Source: an uncultured Steroidobacter sp. (GTDB taxonomy: Bacteria > Pseudomonadota > Gammaproteobacteria > Steroidobacterales > Steroidobacteraceae). From it: DNA of 64,000 nt. The stretch is from contig CALMII010000019.1 in assembly GCA_937864115.1 (NCBI GenBank), forward strand, positions 1 through 64,000, written 5' to 3'. Each line of letters starts with the position of its first letter. Within the stretch, counting starts at the first letter, position 1. Both the position numbers and the translations under genes were made by a program. The notes below the pieces were generated by a model. It was not told where the DNA came from, ran no database searches, and saw only the letters and a program-made list of their open reading frames with translations. This document shows, piece by piece, positions 26,372-36,081 of the stretch.

Positions 26372-27145
26372 TCAGTCGGCCAGTTCGATCCACGTCGGCG
26401 CGTGATCGCTCGCTTTCGGCCAGCCGCGCACGTCGCGGTCGACACCGGCACTCGTCAATCGACGCGCGGCGGCGGCGTTCAGAAGGTGATGATCGATGCG
26501 CAGCCCGGTGTTGCGCTCGTACGAGTTCCGGAAATAGTCCCAGTACGTGTAGATCGTCGCGTCCGGGTGCAGATGTCGTAGCGCATCGGTCCAGCCCTGC
26601 GCCATCAGCCGTCCGAAGGCTTCGCGCGTCTCGACGCGGAACAGCGCATCGTCCACCCAGCGCTCCGGCTTGTAGACGTCGTTGCCGGTGGGAATGACGT
26701 TGTAATCGCCCGTGAGTACCACGGGACGTTCGCTGCCGAAGAGTTCGGCGCCGTGCGTGATGAGCCGTTCCAGCCAGCGCAGCTTGTAATCGAACTTGGG
26801 TCCGGGCGCGGGATTGCCGTTCGGCAGATACAGGCAGCCGATGACGACGTCGCGCACGACGGCTTCGATGTAGCGACTGTGCTGATCCTCGGGATCGCCC
26901 GGCAGCGCGCGGCGGATCTCCACCGGTTCGCAGCCCTTCGCGAGAATCGCCACGCCGTTGTAGCTCTTCTGCCCATGCCAGATGACGCCGTAACCCGCCT
27001 CGCGAATGGCGCTTTCTGGAAACGCTTCGTGTAAGGCCTTCAGTTCCTGCAGGCACACGACGTCGGGCGAGGTTTCGCTGAGCCAGCGCTGGAGACTTTC
27101 CAGCCGGGCACGAATGCTGTTCACGTTGAATGTTGCGATGCGCAT
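26372..27145 (-). CDS. xthA: exodeoxyribonuclease III / AP endonuclease
   Basis: A 257-aa member of the EEP nuclease family acting in base excision repair. The motifs are intact: TFNVNSIRARL (N-term Asn), VVCLQELK (Glu metal ligand), LPNGNPAPGPKFDYKL (Tyr/Asn region), VVLTGDYNVIP (Asp/Asn catalytic) and the terminal KASDHAPTWIEL (Asp-His). Length is normal for XthA. The gene stands alone between the zf-TFIIB and the membrane-protein genes. Confidence 0.93.
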   Translation of the reverse strand: MRIATFNVNSIRARLESLQRWLSETSPDVVCLQELKALHEAFPESAIREAGYGVIWHGQKSYNGVAILAKGCEPVEIRRALPGDPEDQHSRYIEAVVRDVVIGCLYLPNGNPAPGPKFDYKLRWLERLITHGAELFGSERPVVLTGDYNVIPTGNDVYKPERWVDDALFRVETREAFGRLMAQGWTDALRHLHPDATIYTYWDYFRNSYERNTGLRIDHHLLNAAAARRLTSAGVDRDVRGWPKASDHAPTWIELAD

Positions 27146-27224
27146 AGGCCGGCAACAGTAAGCGGATGGACGGCTACGCGCAACGCATGCGGAAGCAGAC
27201 GACCGAAGCGTGGTCAGCAGACTG

Positions 27225-28340
27225 TCAGCCGTTCCAGAGCACGGCTACCGTCATCACCAGCGCGAATCCCACGATGATGAGGATCATGGCCATGGTCGTG
27301 CCCCGGCGCACCTCGGCCTTGACGTGCCTGTCGACGACCTTCTTGCGGGCAACTTCATCCCGTGGATCGACAGTACTGATTTCGGCCATGAGCGCATCGA
27401 CCTTCGCCTTCCTGCCGGCTGCAAGCGGGCGGCGCGGCGGCGGTTGCTGCGGCGGGAACTTCTGCTTCAGCTCATCGAGCAGCTTCATCGCTTCCTCGGG
27501 ATCTGTTTTGGCGAGCTCTCCAGCGCGCTCGAGCGCTGCGAATTGCTCATCGGCGCACCGTTTCATCTCGATGAGCGCCTGCGACGGCGCACTCGTCGCC
27601 AGACTCGTGCGGCCGGTGCGCTCCTTCCACAAGGCATGGCACAGCGCATGAACCACGGTCGCGGGATGCGATGGAAAAGTCAGCAGCACGACCACGAAGT
27701 TGCGTTCCGCACCACGCGTCATGCGCGTCCTCATCCTGGAGAGAAAACTCAACGAGCTCTCTCTTTCATGCAACCGGGGAACACCGATATGCAGCGAATG
27801 CGAGGTGGCACCGTTGTTCGATTGACTGCGCAGGCCGATCGATTCGATCTCCTCCCAGCCGAAGGCCCCCATCACGGCAGTGGACAAGCCGTCGCGCTGA
27901 ATCACCAGCGCGGGTTTACCGAGGGCAGGAATGGAAAAGCATGCAACGAACACCGCAAGGACAATCGCCGCAGCGAACATCGCCTTGGACTCGAGGCCCG
28001 GCGTCGTGAACGCCGCATATCCGGTTGCAGCGGCGATCGACAGCATCAGTACGAGCAACGGCATGCCGGTCGACGCCCTGACTTCGACCGGCTGACCGGC
28101 AAGCGCGACCTGCTGCTTGAGTGCAGCCACCTGCGCCGCCCGCTCTTCCTCTTCGCGCGCTTCGGCAGCGGGCATGACTCGCCGATACCAGAGGATGACA
28201 ACGACGAGCACGGCACACGCGCCGATAAACAACGCGAGAGATTCGTTGCGATCGAATGAAGGCGATGCGATGGCGAAGATCATCGCGACTGCCATTGCCA
28301 CTGCGATCCAGACCACTCCCTTTATCGTTCTGATCGACAT
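27225..28340 (-). CDS. membrane protein with central cytoplasmic domain, unknown function
   Basis: A 371-aa protein with helices at about residues 7-25, 33-50, 93-112, 118-138, and one at the C-terminus (AMILIIVGFALVMTVAVLWNG). After the fourth helix lies an STM3941-like PH-type segment (ALVIQRDGLSTAVMGAFGWEEIESIGLR, HSLHIGVPRL, then helices). Residues 265-315 are helical and charged. GGGAG lies upstream of the ATG at 28340. It diverges from the 1289-aa gene with 151 bp between starts, so shared regulation is possible. Confidence 0.65.
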   Translation of the reverse strand: MSIRTIKGVVWIAVAMAVAMIFAIASPSFDRNESLALFIGACAVLVVVILWYRRVMPAAEAREEEERAAQVAALKQQVALAGQPVEVRASTGMPLLVLMLSIAAATGYAAFTTPGLESKAMFAAAIVLAVFVACFSIPALGKPALVIQRDGLSTAVMGAFGWEEIESIGLRSQSNNGATSHSLHIGVPRLHERESSLSFLSRMRTRMTRGAERNFVVVLLTFPSHPATVVHALCHALWKERTGRTSLATSAPSQALIEMKRCADEQFAALERAGELAKTDPEEAMKLLDELKQKFPPQQPPPRRPLAAGRKAKVDALMAEISTVDPRDEVARKKVVDRHVKAEVRRGTTMAMILIIVGFALVMTVAVLWNG

Positions 28341-28491
28341 GCTGATATGCACTCCCTGCCTGTCTGCAACGGACAGCGAGCGTAAACCAAACCGCCGCAC
28401 ATCCCAATGGGGCGATGCCCGTGCGGACAATTGAGCCGCAACGGTTCCGCGCGTCACGCTCTGCCCCGTCATCGACACGGAGGCGTGAGTC

Positions 28492-31400
28492 ATGGCGCAA
28501 TTGTCACGCGCACAGCAGATTGCAGCTCTGGTGCGCAACGAGTTCAGGACGCTCGATGCGCGAGAACTGTTGCGCAAGCCCACGTCGGTTCTGCTCGGCG
28601 TCGATGACGGGGTGGAAGCAGCGCTCGCCACGCTGGACATCACATCGGTGTTCGACCTGGCGACATCGAAGGTCTTCGACGATGCGGCGAAACTCACGGC
28701 GGCCGGCACCGATTCGCGTGCCGCCATGTCGCAGCACGGAGTTCCGCCGGCAGACCTGGTGCGTGAAGGGCAGATGCAGGGGCATGCGCTCAACGAGCTG
28801 CAGTTCCGCCCCATCAGCATCCTGCAGACCGTGCCGGAAGCCGAGGCGGATGCGATCGCCGCCGCGCTCGATACTGCCGTCGTTCGCGACCTTTCGCTGT
28901 TTCCACCCTATCGCGCAGCGACGTTCATTCTGGAGTCGGTCTATTTTCCGGAGAACCAGCCCGAGTTCGATCCGGACACGCCTGCCGATCTCATTCCGAA
29001 GTCGGGTGAATATCCGACCGAGCGTGTGCAGTACACCACGCTGCTCATGGATGAGATCCGGCTCGGCCCCAACGACGCGCTGGTGGATCTCGCGAGCGAG
29101 GCGTTCACGCCGATCAGCATCGACAAGCTCACGCAGCTCAACGCCGGCTTCAAGCACGTGGCTTATGGCGCGCTGCTGACCTTCAATCAATCCTGGTATG
29201 CGCAGGCCGTGACGCTCGGACAGCTGCTGCACAGCACGGCGCTGGGGCCCGGCGAGAGCACGCGCATCGCCGTCATCGACTGGTCGCGCAAGAGCCGCGC
29301 GGGACAGACCGAGGTCATCCAGGAAACGGATGACCTGACCAGCGATACCTCGCACAACCGCTCGATCAGCGAAGTCACCAGCGCCGTCGCCGACGAGGCA
29401 CAGGGCGGCTTCTCCGCGACGAATACGTCCAGCAAGTCCTCGCAGTCCGGCGAGGCGGGATCGCTCGACATCAGTGCGCCGTTGGGCGGCCTGTTCGGTG
29501 GACCGAGCGGCTCCACCGCCTTCTCGAGTTCGCGGGCCAGCAATGAATCGAGCGCCGAAAGCTATTCCTCGTCGTGGGGCCATCGCGAGATCGGCAGCAC
29601 CATGATGCAGGACGTGAACGATCGGACTCACCAGCATGCGCATTCCAGCCGCAGCCGCCGCGCTTCCGTGGTCAAGGAAGTGGCGCAGTCCGAGCACGAA
29701 CAGGTCAGCACCCGCGTACTGACCAACTACAACCACATGCATGCACTGACGGTGCAGTACTACGAAGTGGTGCAGATCTATCGCGTCGAGGTGATGCTGC
29801 GCCGGGCCGACCGCGTGGTGTTCATCCCGTTGCAGCTCGTCGATTTCAACAAGGACGACGTGGTGCGTTCGTTCCGGCCGTCGCTGGCGCGCGCGGCGCT
29901 GGCGCCGGACATCCGCGACGCTCTGCGCAATCTCGATGTGATCGAGGTATCGCCCGATCGCACGGCGAAGTTCTCCGCACTGGACAAGAACCTGAACATC
30001 TTCCTGCGCGAAGCGGTGTCGAAGCCGAGGGTCACATTGAGGGCGGCGGCCCTGAAGCCGGTGGCGCTGGCGATCGCTGCCGACGAAGACGACCAGCCGG
30101 CTGCCGAGGAAGCGAAGCTGCTCGCCGCGGCGCCGCTGCAGATACGCGCGTCTGCCTACATCCCCGCCGTGCAGCTCGCGAACGATCATCTGTGGGCCAG
30201 CGACCAGGTCGCGAGGCTCGCGAGCCTGCTCGATCGCAGCGTGCTGCGGCCGGATTCGAACGCGCTCTATCTGCCCGCAGATGTGCTGGTGGAGAACGCC
30301 ACCGTCTCGGGCGATGCGGCGCTGAAGCCGGTGTTCTACAAGCGCGCCGGCGGACGCGTCGAGGTGACGCCGCAGGCGCCGGTCGCGCTGATGGACATCG
30401 TGCGCATCGCCATCGCCGGCAGCAATGCCAGCAACGAAGTCTCGGGAATGATGACGCTGACGCTGAACCGCAACGGCGTGCGTTTTCCGTTCGAACTGCC
30501 GGCGGTGAAAATTCCTGCCGGCACCAGCGGCGAGACGCGACTGGTGCAGCTCTCGACCGGCGGCGTGAACAGCAATCTCAAGCAGCACCTGAACGCCAAC
30601 AAGCTGCACTACAGCCAGGCCGTCTTCCGCTCGCTCGACAGCACGCAGCTCGCGACCTTGCTGTCGGGCTTCGGCGTGCAGGCGGGCGACCGGCTGGTGC
30701 CGGTGTCGCAGCTCATCGATCCGCGCCCGATCCGCTTCATCGGCAACTTCCTCGCCTTCCGCATGAACAGCGATTCGGAACACGATGCGTCCTGGCAGAA
30801 ATGGCTGGAGGAACGCGGCATCCGCATCGGTTCGATTCGCAGCGACATCGTGCCGCTCGGCACGGGCGGAACGTTTGCGGAAGCGGTGCTGGGACGATTC
30901 AACTGCGCGGAGAAGCTCGACATCACGCGCTTCTGGAACTGGCAGGACTCGCCGATTCCGATCCAGCCGCCGGAGATCGCGGCCATCCAGACCGGCTCGC
31001 GGCAAGCGCCGGAGGATGTGAAACCGGGACAGCTGTCGAACCCCATCATCAGCATCACGCAGCCGACGAGCCTGCCCGATCCGGTGGGCACGGCCGCTGC
31101 GCTCGCGGCGATCCAGAACGGCAACATGTTCCGCGACATGAGCGGACTGCAGGCGACGATCGGACTGGCGCAGGCCGGCTTGCAGGCCAGCGCAGCCGGT
31201 GCAGCCGCAGCCGCGCAACAGGCTGGCGTCAATCAGCAGAACCAGCTGCAGGCGACCACCGAGCGACAGCGCATCGCGGCGGACATGATCAAGGATCTCG
31301 CGCGCACGGCGGCCAGTGTCTACACCGGCGGCATGGCCGGTGGTGGTGGCGGCGGCGGTGGACCCGCAGCCAGCAGTCACTCGCAGGACGGCGCGAAGAT

Positions 31401-32361
31401 CAACTACTTCGACAAGACCAAACAGCCGGCGCCGCCTGCCCAAAGCAATGGTGCTGGCGGCGGCAGCGTCAATGCCGTCGAAGGCGGCGGTTCTTCCGGC
31501 GGCGGCGAACCCATGCCGCTGTCGAACGGCATGATGGTCTTCAGCGATTCGATGCCCGGCAGCTCGTGGCAGTACTCGCAGAACCCCGGCATCCTCGCGG
31601 CCAACTGGGGCGGCATGGGCACGTCCGGACAGAACTTCATCAACGCTGCGTACGAACAGGCGGGCGATGCGCTCAAGGGCGGCGGCGGTACGCCGCCCTC
31701 GCCCGCCAATGGCGAAGTGAACCTGGCCGGCTACTTCGTCTGGGATCCGAAGCTCGATGACGCCCAGGAAATCCAGCAGCGCACCAACAACAAGTGGAGC
31801 CCGGCCACCGTGGACTTCCTCGCCGTCATGGGCAGCAACGCCAACAACGGCATGGGCAACTTCGAAGCCATCATGGGCGAGCTGGTGAAGTACGCGCCGC
31901 GCAGCATCAAGCGCGTGAACTTCATGACGCACGCGGACTCGGACACCGTCGGCATCATGGGCCGCAACACCACGGACGGCGATGTGATCTTCGACGTCTT
32001 CGTGACCAGGCAGGACATCGACGGCTACGCAGCCAGCGGCCTGTCATTCACCTACGGCAACAAGACCTACACGCTGGATGACGTGCGCGACCGCTTTGCG
32101 AAGGACGCCGTCTTCGTGCTGTACGGCTGCAAGGCCGGCCAGTCGACCGGCCTGCTGACGGCGCTGAACAAACTGCTCGGTGTGAGGATCGTCGGCTTCA
32201 AGCAGAAGATCGCTTTCTGTTATCCCGCGCCACAGAACGGCAGCATCGTGCGCAAGGGGACCAAGATCGGCATCTACAAGAGCGGGTTCTCGTGCAGCAC
32301 CGATTCCGTGACCGACTGGAAGGGGCTGATCAGCCACGCGGATGCTGTGTCGGTGCCGTAA
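28492..32361 (+). CDS. 1289-aa protein with C-terminal caspase-like (clan CD) His/Cys domain
   Basis: A giant soluble protein without signal peptide; CGGAGG lies 8 nt before the ATG. Regions: a helical N-terminus (1-230); a Ser/Thr-rich low-complexity region (280-365); a conserved-looking block (RTHQHAHSSRSRRASVVKEVAQSEHEQVSTRVLTNYNHMH, about 380-425, continuing YYEVVQIYRVEVMLRR); beta-rich middle; an Ala/Gln-rich segment (900-930); a Gly-rich linker (950-1010); and a C-terminal domain with KRVNFMTHAD (His1147) and VFVLYGCKAGQS (Cys1213). The hydrophobic-strand/His and strand/Cys order matches clan CD folds (caspases, C80, CHAT, DUF4347). Self-processing or effector activity is inference. It converges on an S1C-type protease gene 14 bp away. 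Confidence 0.6.
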   Translation: MAQLSRAQQIAALVRNEFRTLDARELLRKPTSVLLGVDDGVEAALATLDITSVFDLATSKVFDDAAKLTAAGTDSRAAMSQHGVPPADLVREGQMQGHALNELQFRPISILQTVPEAEADAIAAALDTAVVRDLSLFPPYRAATFILESVYFPENQPEFDPDTPADLIPKSGEYPTERVQYTTLLMDEIRLGPNDALVDLASEAFTPISIDKLTQLNAGFKHVAYGALLTFNQSWYAQAVTLGQLLHSTALGPGESTRIAVIDWSRKSRAGQTEVIQETDDLTSDTSHNRSISEVTSAVADEAQGGFSATNTSSKSSQSGEAGSLDISAPLGGLFGGPSGSTAFSSSRASNESSAESYSSSWGHREIGSTMMQDVNDRTHQHAHSSRSRRASVVKEVAQSEHEQVSTRVLTNYNHMHALTVQYYEVVQIYRVEVMLRRADRVVFIPLQLVDFNKDDVVRSFRPSLARAALAPDIRDALRNLDVIEVSPDRTAKFSALDKNLNIFLREAVSKPRVTLRAAALKPVALAIAADEDDQPAAEEAKLLAAAPLQIRASAYIPAVQLANDHLWASDQVARLASLLDRSVLRPDSNALYLPADVLVENATVSGDAALKPVFYKRAGGRVEVTPQAPVALMDIVRIAIAGSNASNEVSGMMTLTLNRNGVRFPFELPAVKIPAGTSGETRLVQLSTGGVNSNLKQHLNANKLHYSQAVFRSLDSTQLATLLSGFGVQAGDRLVPVSQLIDPRPIRFIGNFLAFRMNSDSEHDASWQKWLEERGIRIGSIRSDIVPLGTGGTFAEAVLGRFNCAEKLDITRFWNWQDSPIPIQPPEIAAIQTGSRQAPEDVKPGQLSNPIISITQPTSLPDPVGTAAALAAIQNGNMFRDMSGLQATIGLAQAGLQASAAGAAAAAQQAGVNQQNQLQATTERQRIAADMIKDLARTAASVYTGGMAGGGGGGGGPAASSHSQDGAKINYFDKTKQPAPPAQSNGAGGGSVNAVEGGGSSGGGEPMPLSNGMMVFSDSMPGSSWQYSQNPGILAANWGGMGTSGQNFINAAYEQAGDALKGGGGTPPSPANGEVNLAGYFVWDPKLDDAQEIQQRTNNKWSPATVDFLAVMGSNANNGMGNFEAIMGELVKYAPRSIKRVNFMTHADSDTVGIMGRNTTDGDVIFDVFVTRQDIDGYAASGLSFTYGNKTYTLDDVRDRFAKDAVFVLYGCKAGQSTGLLTALNKLLGVRIVGFKQKIAFCYPAPQNGSIVRKGTKIGIYKSGFSCSTDSVTDWKGLISHADAVSVP

Positions 32362-32375
32362 GCAGCTACGACGAT

Positions 32376-34358
32376 CTACTCGAGGATCTGCAGGCCGCTG
32401 GACCACTTCTTCAGTTCCGCCTGCATCGCCCTGTCCTTGAAGGCACCGGTCCTGGCGTACACCAGCGTGTACAGCACGGAAGGATCGGTGGGCGCCTTGC
32501 CCTGCGGATAGGGATGGACCGTGCCGATGGTCGACACACCACCCTCCATCTGCACCTTGCCATCCAGCGGCTGTTGCCGCCGGACGATCTTCTGCCACTC
32601 GACAGCGTAGTTCTGCGGCAGACCCGGCGGCGGCGCATTCAGGCGGTTGATCACGACGACCGCATCGCCGGCGGCATCCTCCACGGCCGACAGGCCCGTG
32701 ACATCCCAGGTGAAACCGTTGGCGTCAGGAACGTAGTTGGTCGTCAGCAGCAGGCGACTGGTCGGCAGGATTTTCTGCTGCGCCTCGCTATAGCTGAACG
32801 CAAATTTTCGCGAGCGGAAGTTCAGACGCTTGCCGAAATCGAAAGCCAGGCTGGACTCGCTCATCGTACGCGGCAGCAGATCGGTGCGCGCGAGATAGTC
32901 CTGCCACTGCCTGAGCGTTCCCCCAAGCGAGATGTGGACGAAATCGGTCGTGGACCGCAGATCGACCATCAGGTCGTGTTCGCCGGCGGTCGCGGCCCAG
33001 CCGACCATGCCGACGTAGCCTTCGGGCGTCGGCAGAGCGACGGATAGCGCCACCACGTCCTGATACTCGATGTTCCACTTGCGCACCTGCCATTTGCGCC
33101 CGTAGGTATCGACGTGCACCGATTCATCCCTGGCGTTGCCCAGCGAAGTGATGCGCACCTGATCGCGACCGACCGCCCGCTTCCACAACCAGCCCTTGAG
33201 CAGCGTGTCCATGTAGGCCGTGGAGTCCCTATAGAACTGCGCCGCATCCGCCGAATCGGGGCGCCGGATCTTGACGAGGAGCAGGCGCCCGAACTGTGAC
33301 GCCGATACGTAGCCGTTCTCCGCGAGCTGAACGGACTGCGGATTCTCGCCGGTGTACGCGTCCCACATGCCATCCTCCTTCTGCGCAATGACGGCGAGGC
33401 TCTCCATGCCGATGTTCAGCTGCAGCAGTTGCGCCGCGCCGTCGCCGCGCGGAAACATCGTGTCCGGATTCTTCTGCAGAAGTTCTTTGCACATCGCATC
33501 GATGAAGTCGTCGGAAAACGCCATGACCTCGGTGCCGACTTCCGCGTACGTGCGCGGCAGCTCGATGGTTTTCTCTCGGTGGCCTGAAGTGGGCACGCTG
33601 AGAAACGGCAGCCGGTAGCGCATCTCCGAGTCGAGCTGACCCACGTTCTCCGGCGCGTCCAGCAGTTCGGCGATCGGCAGCGCGTAGTTTAGATTCTCGC
33701 TTTCCGACTTGCGCAGCACGACACCGATGACGCGTCCCTGGGCGTCCAGCAACGGACCGCCACTGTTGCCGGGCGACGCGGCGGCCGAGAAGCGCAGCCA
33801 TTTCCATTTTCCATAGCGCGTCTCCGGCGTCATCGACGTGAGCAGACCGTCGCGAATGATGATGCCCTCGCCGAGGGCATTGCCGACCGCGAAAACCCCG
33901 GAATCGAGCGCCGGTTCTCGATTCACCTTCAGGACAGCATCCGCGCCGCAGGTGTCGCAGGAAAACACGACGAAGTCCTGCTGCGTCGACAACTTGTGAA
34001 CGAGGCTGATCGGATGAACCGAGCCATCGGACTTGCGCACCGCCGGCTCGCCGAACTGGGTGCGGAAGCCGCGCGACAGCACATGCGCCGCGGTCACGAA
34101 ACGATTGTCGCCGATGGCGAACGCGGAACCGATCGACACGTACTTCTCGTTGCGCTCCTTGAAAGGCAGCAGATCCAGCGGCAACGGCTTTTCGTACGAG
34201 AGCGAGTCGACCTCGGGCTTCTGCATCACGATCTCGAACGTCGCTTTGCGCACCTGCGCCTGCAACGTTCCCGAGAGCGATGCCGCGGCCTGCGCGCCGA
34301 GTGTCGCAACGAAGATGAGACTGCCGCAGATGGCGGGGAACAGCCGTGTCGATCTCAC
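32376..34358 (-). CDS. secreted trypsin-like (S1C type) serine protease with C-terminal extension
   Basis: A 660-aa precursor with a signal peptide (to about GAQAAA). The protease domain spans about residues 70-240, with the triad His92 (VTAAHVL), Asp128 (QQDFVVF) and Ser199 (SPGNSGGPLL), and Cys134/Cys137 in between. No PDZ domain is seen. The remaining 400 residues are beta-rich with no family I recognise (for example VGMVGWAATAGEHDLMVDLRSTTDFVHISLGG). It is likely periplasmic. Its stop lies 14 bp from that of the caspase-like giant gene, convergent. Confidence 0.85.
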   Translation of the reverse strand: MRSTRLFPAICGSLIFVATLGAQAAASLSGTLQAQVRKATFEIVMQKPEVDSLSYEKPLPLDLLPFKERNEKYVSIGSAFAIGDNRFVTAAHVLSRGFRTQFGEPAVRKSDGSVHPISLVHKLSTQQDFVVFSCDTCGADAVLKVNREPALDSGVFAVGNALGEGIIIRDGLLTSMTPETRYGKWKWLRFSAAASPGNSGGPLLDAQGRVIGVVLRKSESENLNYALPIAELLDAPENVGQLDSEMRYRLPFLSVPTSGHREKTIELPRTYAEVGTEVMAFSDDFIDAMCKELLQKNPDTMFPRGDGAAQLLQLNIGMESLAVIAQKEDGMWDAYTGENPQSVQLAENGYVSASQFGRLLLVKIRRPDSADAAQFYRDSTAYMDTLLKGWLWKRAVGRDQVRITSLGNARDESVHVDTYGRKWQVRKWNIEYQDVVALSVALPTPEGYVGMVGWAATAGEHDLMVDLRSTTDFVHISLGGTLRQWQDYLARTDLLPRTMSESSLAFDFGKRLNFRSRKFAFSYSEAQQKILPTSRLLLTTNYVPDANGFTWDVTGLSAVEDAAGDAVVVINRLNAPPPGLPQNYAVEWQKIVRRQQPLDGKVQMEGGVSTIGTVHPYPQGKAPTDPSVLYTLVYARTGAFKDRAMQAELKKWSSGLQILE

Positions 34359-34541
34359 TTGGAAGACTCCCTGGGCCGAGACTGATTCATTGTTGTTCGA
34401 TGAGCCGCAGCATAGCCGAGGAATCGGGCCGCGGAGTGATGGTCGGGGGCGAATTCTGGCCGGTTGTCGCTGCAGAGAAACCCCGACTGCCCTCAGGGAG
34501 CGCCAGGTCCAACTACCGGCGTCGCTGCGGCTTTGGCGCCG

Positions 34542-35252
34542 CTAGTTGCGCAGACTGATCGTGGCGGCGCCTGCAATGGCGCCCTGCTGCGGACGCTGGA
34601 GCAGCACCGCGACGGCAGTTGCATCGTCCGGCAGGGACGCGAGCGGCGTTTTCATTCGCTGCGGCGCGCCGTTCCACCTGCCCAGAGACCGGAAGGAACG
34701 AACGATGTTGTACTCCTTCAGTTCGCGACGCGCATTCTCGCCGCGACCCGGCAGTGTCACCGCCTGCTCGAGATACGACACGACGTGGACGTCCAGCGTC
34801 TCCCGCCAACGCTCGGGCAGATCGATCACGAGTTGGCTGCCGGACTTCGACAGCGCAATCGCCAGCGTATCGCGCTTTTCCGCCAGCGCTTCATTCATCG
34901 CGGATCGATTCGAACCGATCAGGCTCGTGTCGCCGCTGATCACCGCTTGCGGCGTGAACACACCAGCCCTCGACAATCTGCGCGTGTAGCCGCGCTGGCG
35001 CTGCGCAGCAGCAGGAATCGAGAAACGATCCTTCCAGCCCTGATCGTCCCAGTAGTCCACGTGATACGCGAGCGCAATGACATCGGGCCGCTTCGCCAGC
35101 TCGCCGAGCAACATATCGGCCGGCGGACAGGAACTGCAGCCCTGCGATGTGAAGAGTTCGATCACGACGGGCCGAGCAGCGGCAGGGCCGGCAAACGCAG
35201 CGGCAGCCATCAGCATCAGGAACCGAACGAAGCCTGGCGCGCTGATCGTCAT
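34542..35252 (-). CDS. DUF1223 thioredoxin-like exported protein
   Basis: A 236-aa protein with a signal peptide (to about PAAARP) and the DUF1223 signature VVIELFTSQGCSSCPPADMLLGEL, holding a C-S-S-C thioredoxin-type motif, then ALAYHVDYWDDQGWKDRFS and TPQAVISG. This periplasmic family is widespread and uncharacterised; redox activity is inferred from the CxxC. The CAAX-protease remnant lies just upstream on the same strand. Confidence 0.88.
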   Translation of the reverse strand: MTISAPGFVRFLMLMAAAAFAGPAAARPVVIELFTSQGCSSCPPADMLLGELAKRPDVIALAYHVDYWDDQGWKDRFSIPAAAQRQRGYTRRLSRAGVFTPQAVISGDTSLIGSNRSAMNEALAEKRDTLAIALSKSGSQLVIDLPERWRETLDVHVVSYLEQAVTLPGRGENARRELKEYNIVRSFRSLGRWNGAPQRMKTPLASLPDDATAVAVLLQRPQQGAIAGAATISLRN

Positions 35253-35294
35253 GTGACCGCGACTCCTTCTGTGACTTGAACCTGCCGTGGCGGA

Positions 35295-35569
35295 TCAGTC
35301 GCCGGACAGCAGCGGCAGGACGATAATCGGAATGAAATCGACCAGGAAGTGCGCCAGCATGACCGCGACCACATTCCGCTTCCACAGGTACACGCTGGTC
35401 AATGCGATTCCCATCAGCAGCGCGATCAGTACGCCGCCCGGTCCCTGTCCGTAGTGAAATCCGTCGACAGGTGACGAAATCCCGCCGCGATGATCGGGAC
35501 CGCGAACAATGCGATCGCAACGCCGAGCCAGGTCCAGCGCGCGGTCGATGGAGACGTTGGTTGGTTCAT
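35295..35569 (-). pseudogene. CPBP (CAAX) membrane protease remnant
   Basis: The start MNQPTSPSTARWTWLGVAIA plus one helix is followed, in another frame from about 35460, by HYGQGPGGVLIALLMGIALT and RNVVAVMLAHFLVDFIPIIV, the last two motifs of CPBP-family intramembrane proteases. The middle of the protein, including the EExxxR catalytic motif, is gone and the halves are out of frame. This is a deletion plus frameshift remnant. Confidence 0.65.
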
Positions 35570-35718
35570 TGGGACGTCGGCTCGCGACGAGGCGCGATGC
35601 ATGATTGTTGTGATTGTTCGATCGCGAGCGGAGTTTACGCGCAGCACGGCGCGGAGATCCACACGCGCCGTGCTGCGCATCCGATGGCCATCCGGAAATC
35701 GGCGCGTGTTTCCGGGAG

Positions 35719-36081
35719 CTATTCTCTTGTACCGGTGAACGTTCCCTCGCCATATCCCGTCACCGTGATGCTGCCCTTCACGGTATTTCCCATGAGCGTT
35801 GCGGCGTAGACCACCTGGACAGGTACGCCCTGTACTTCGGTCTCGACGACCAGGTTCACGTGATCGCCCTTCAGCGTGCCTGCGATGGGCGCCGTGCCGA
35901 ACAGGCCTTCGTAGACACCGGCGATCTCCTCATCCGACTGCTCGAGTACCCACGAGGCTTTCGTCGTGCCCGCGGACGCGGATTCGACGGTGATCTTCCA
36001 CGTTCCACTCATGCTCTGTGGAGCGCTCCATGCGGTGCTGACGACGATTCCAAGTAGCAGGCCATGCAAAGTCGTGTTCAT
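35719..36081 (-). CDS. small exported protein, unknown function
   Basis: A 120-aa protein with a signal peptide (TTLHGLLLGIVVSTAWSA) and a compact beta-rich mature domain: SGTWKITVESASAGTTKASWVLEQSDEEIAGVYEG, then GTLKGDHVNLVVETEVQG and MGNTVKGSITVTGYGEGTFTGTR. This resembles the lipocalin-like small secreted domain that recurs in Xanthomonadales hypothetical proteins. CGAGGAC precedes the ATG. The function is unknown. Confidence 0.7.
   Translation of the reverse strand: MNTTLHGLLLGIVVSTAWSAPQSMSGTWKITVESASAGTTKASWVLEQSDEEIAGVYEGLFGTAPIAGTLKGDHVNLVVETEVQGVPVQVVYAATLMGNTVKGSITVTGYGEGTFTGTRE

Noticed and set aside
28504..31932. 1142-codon minus-strand frame opposite the giant protein
   Set aside because: It has low-complexity composition, no signal or domain, and the plus-strand protein has the good ribosome binding site and recognisable domains.
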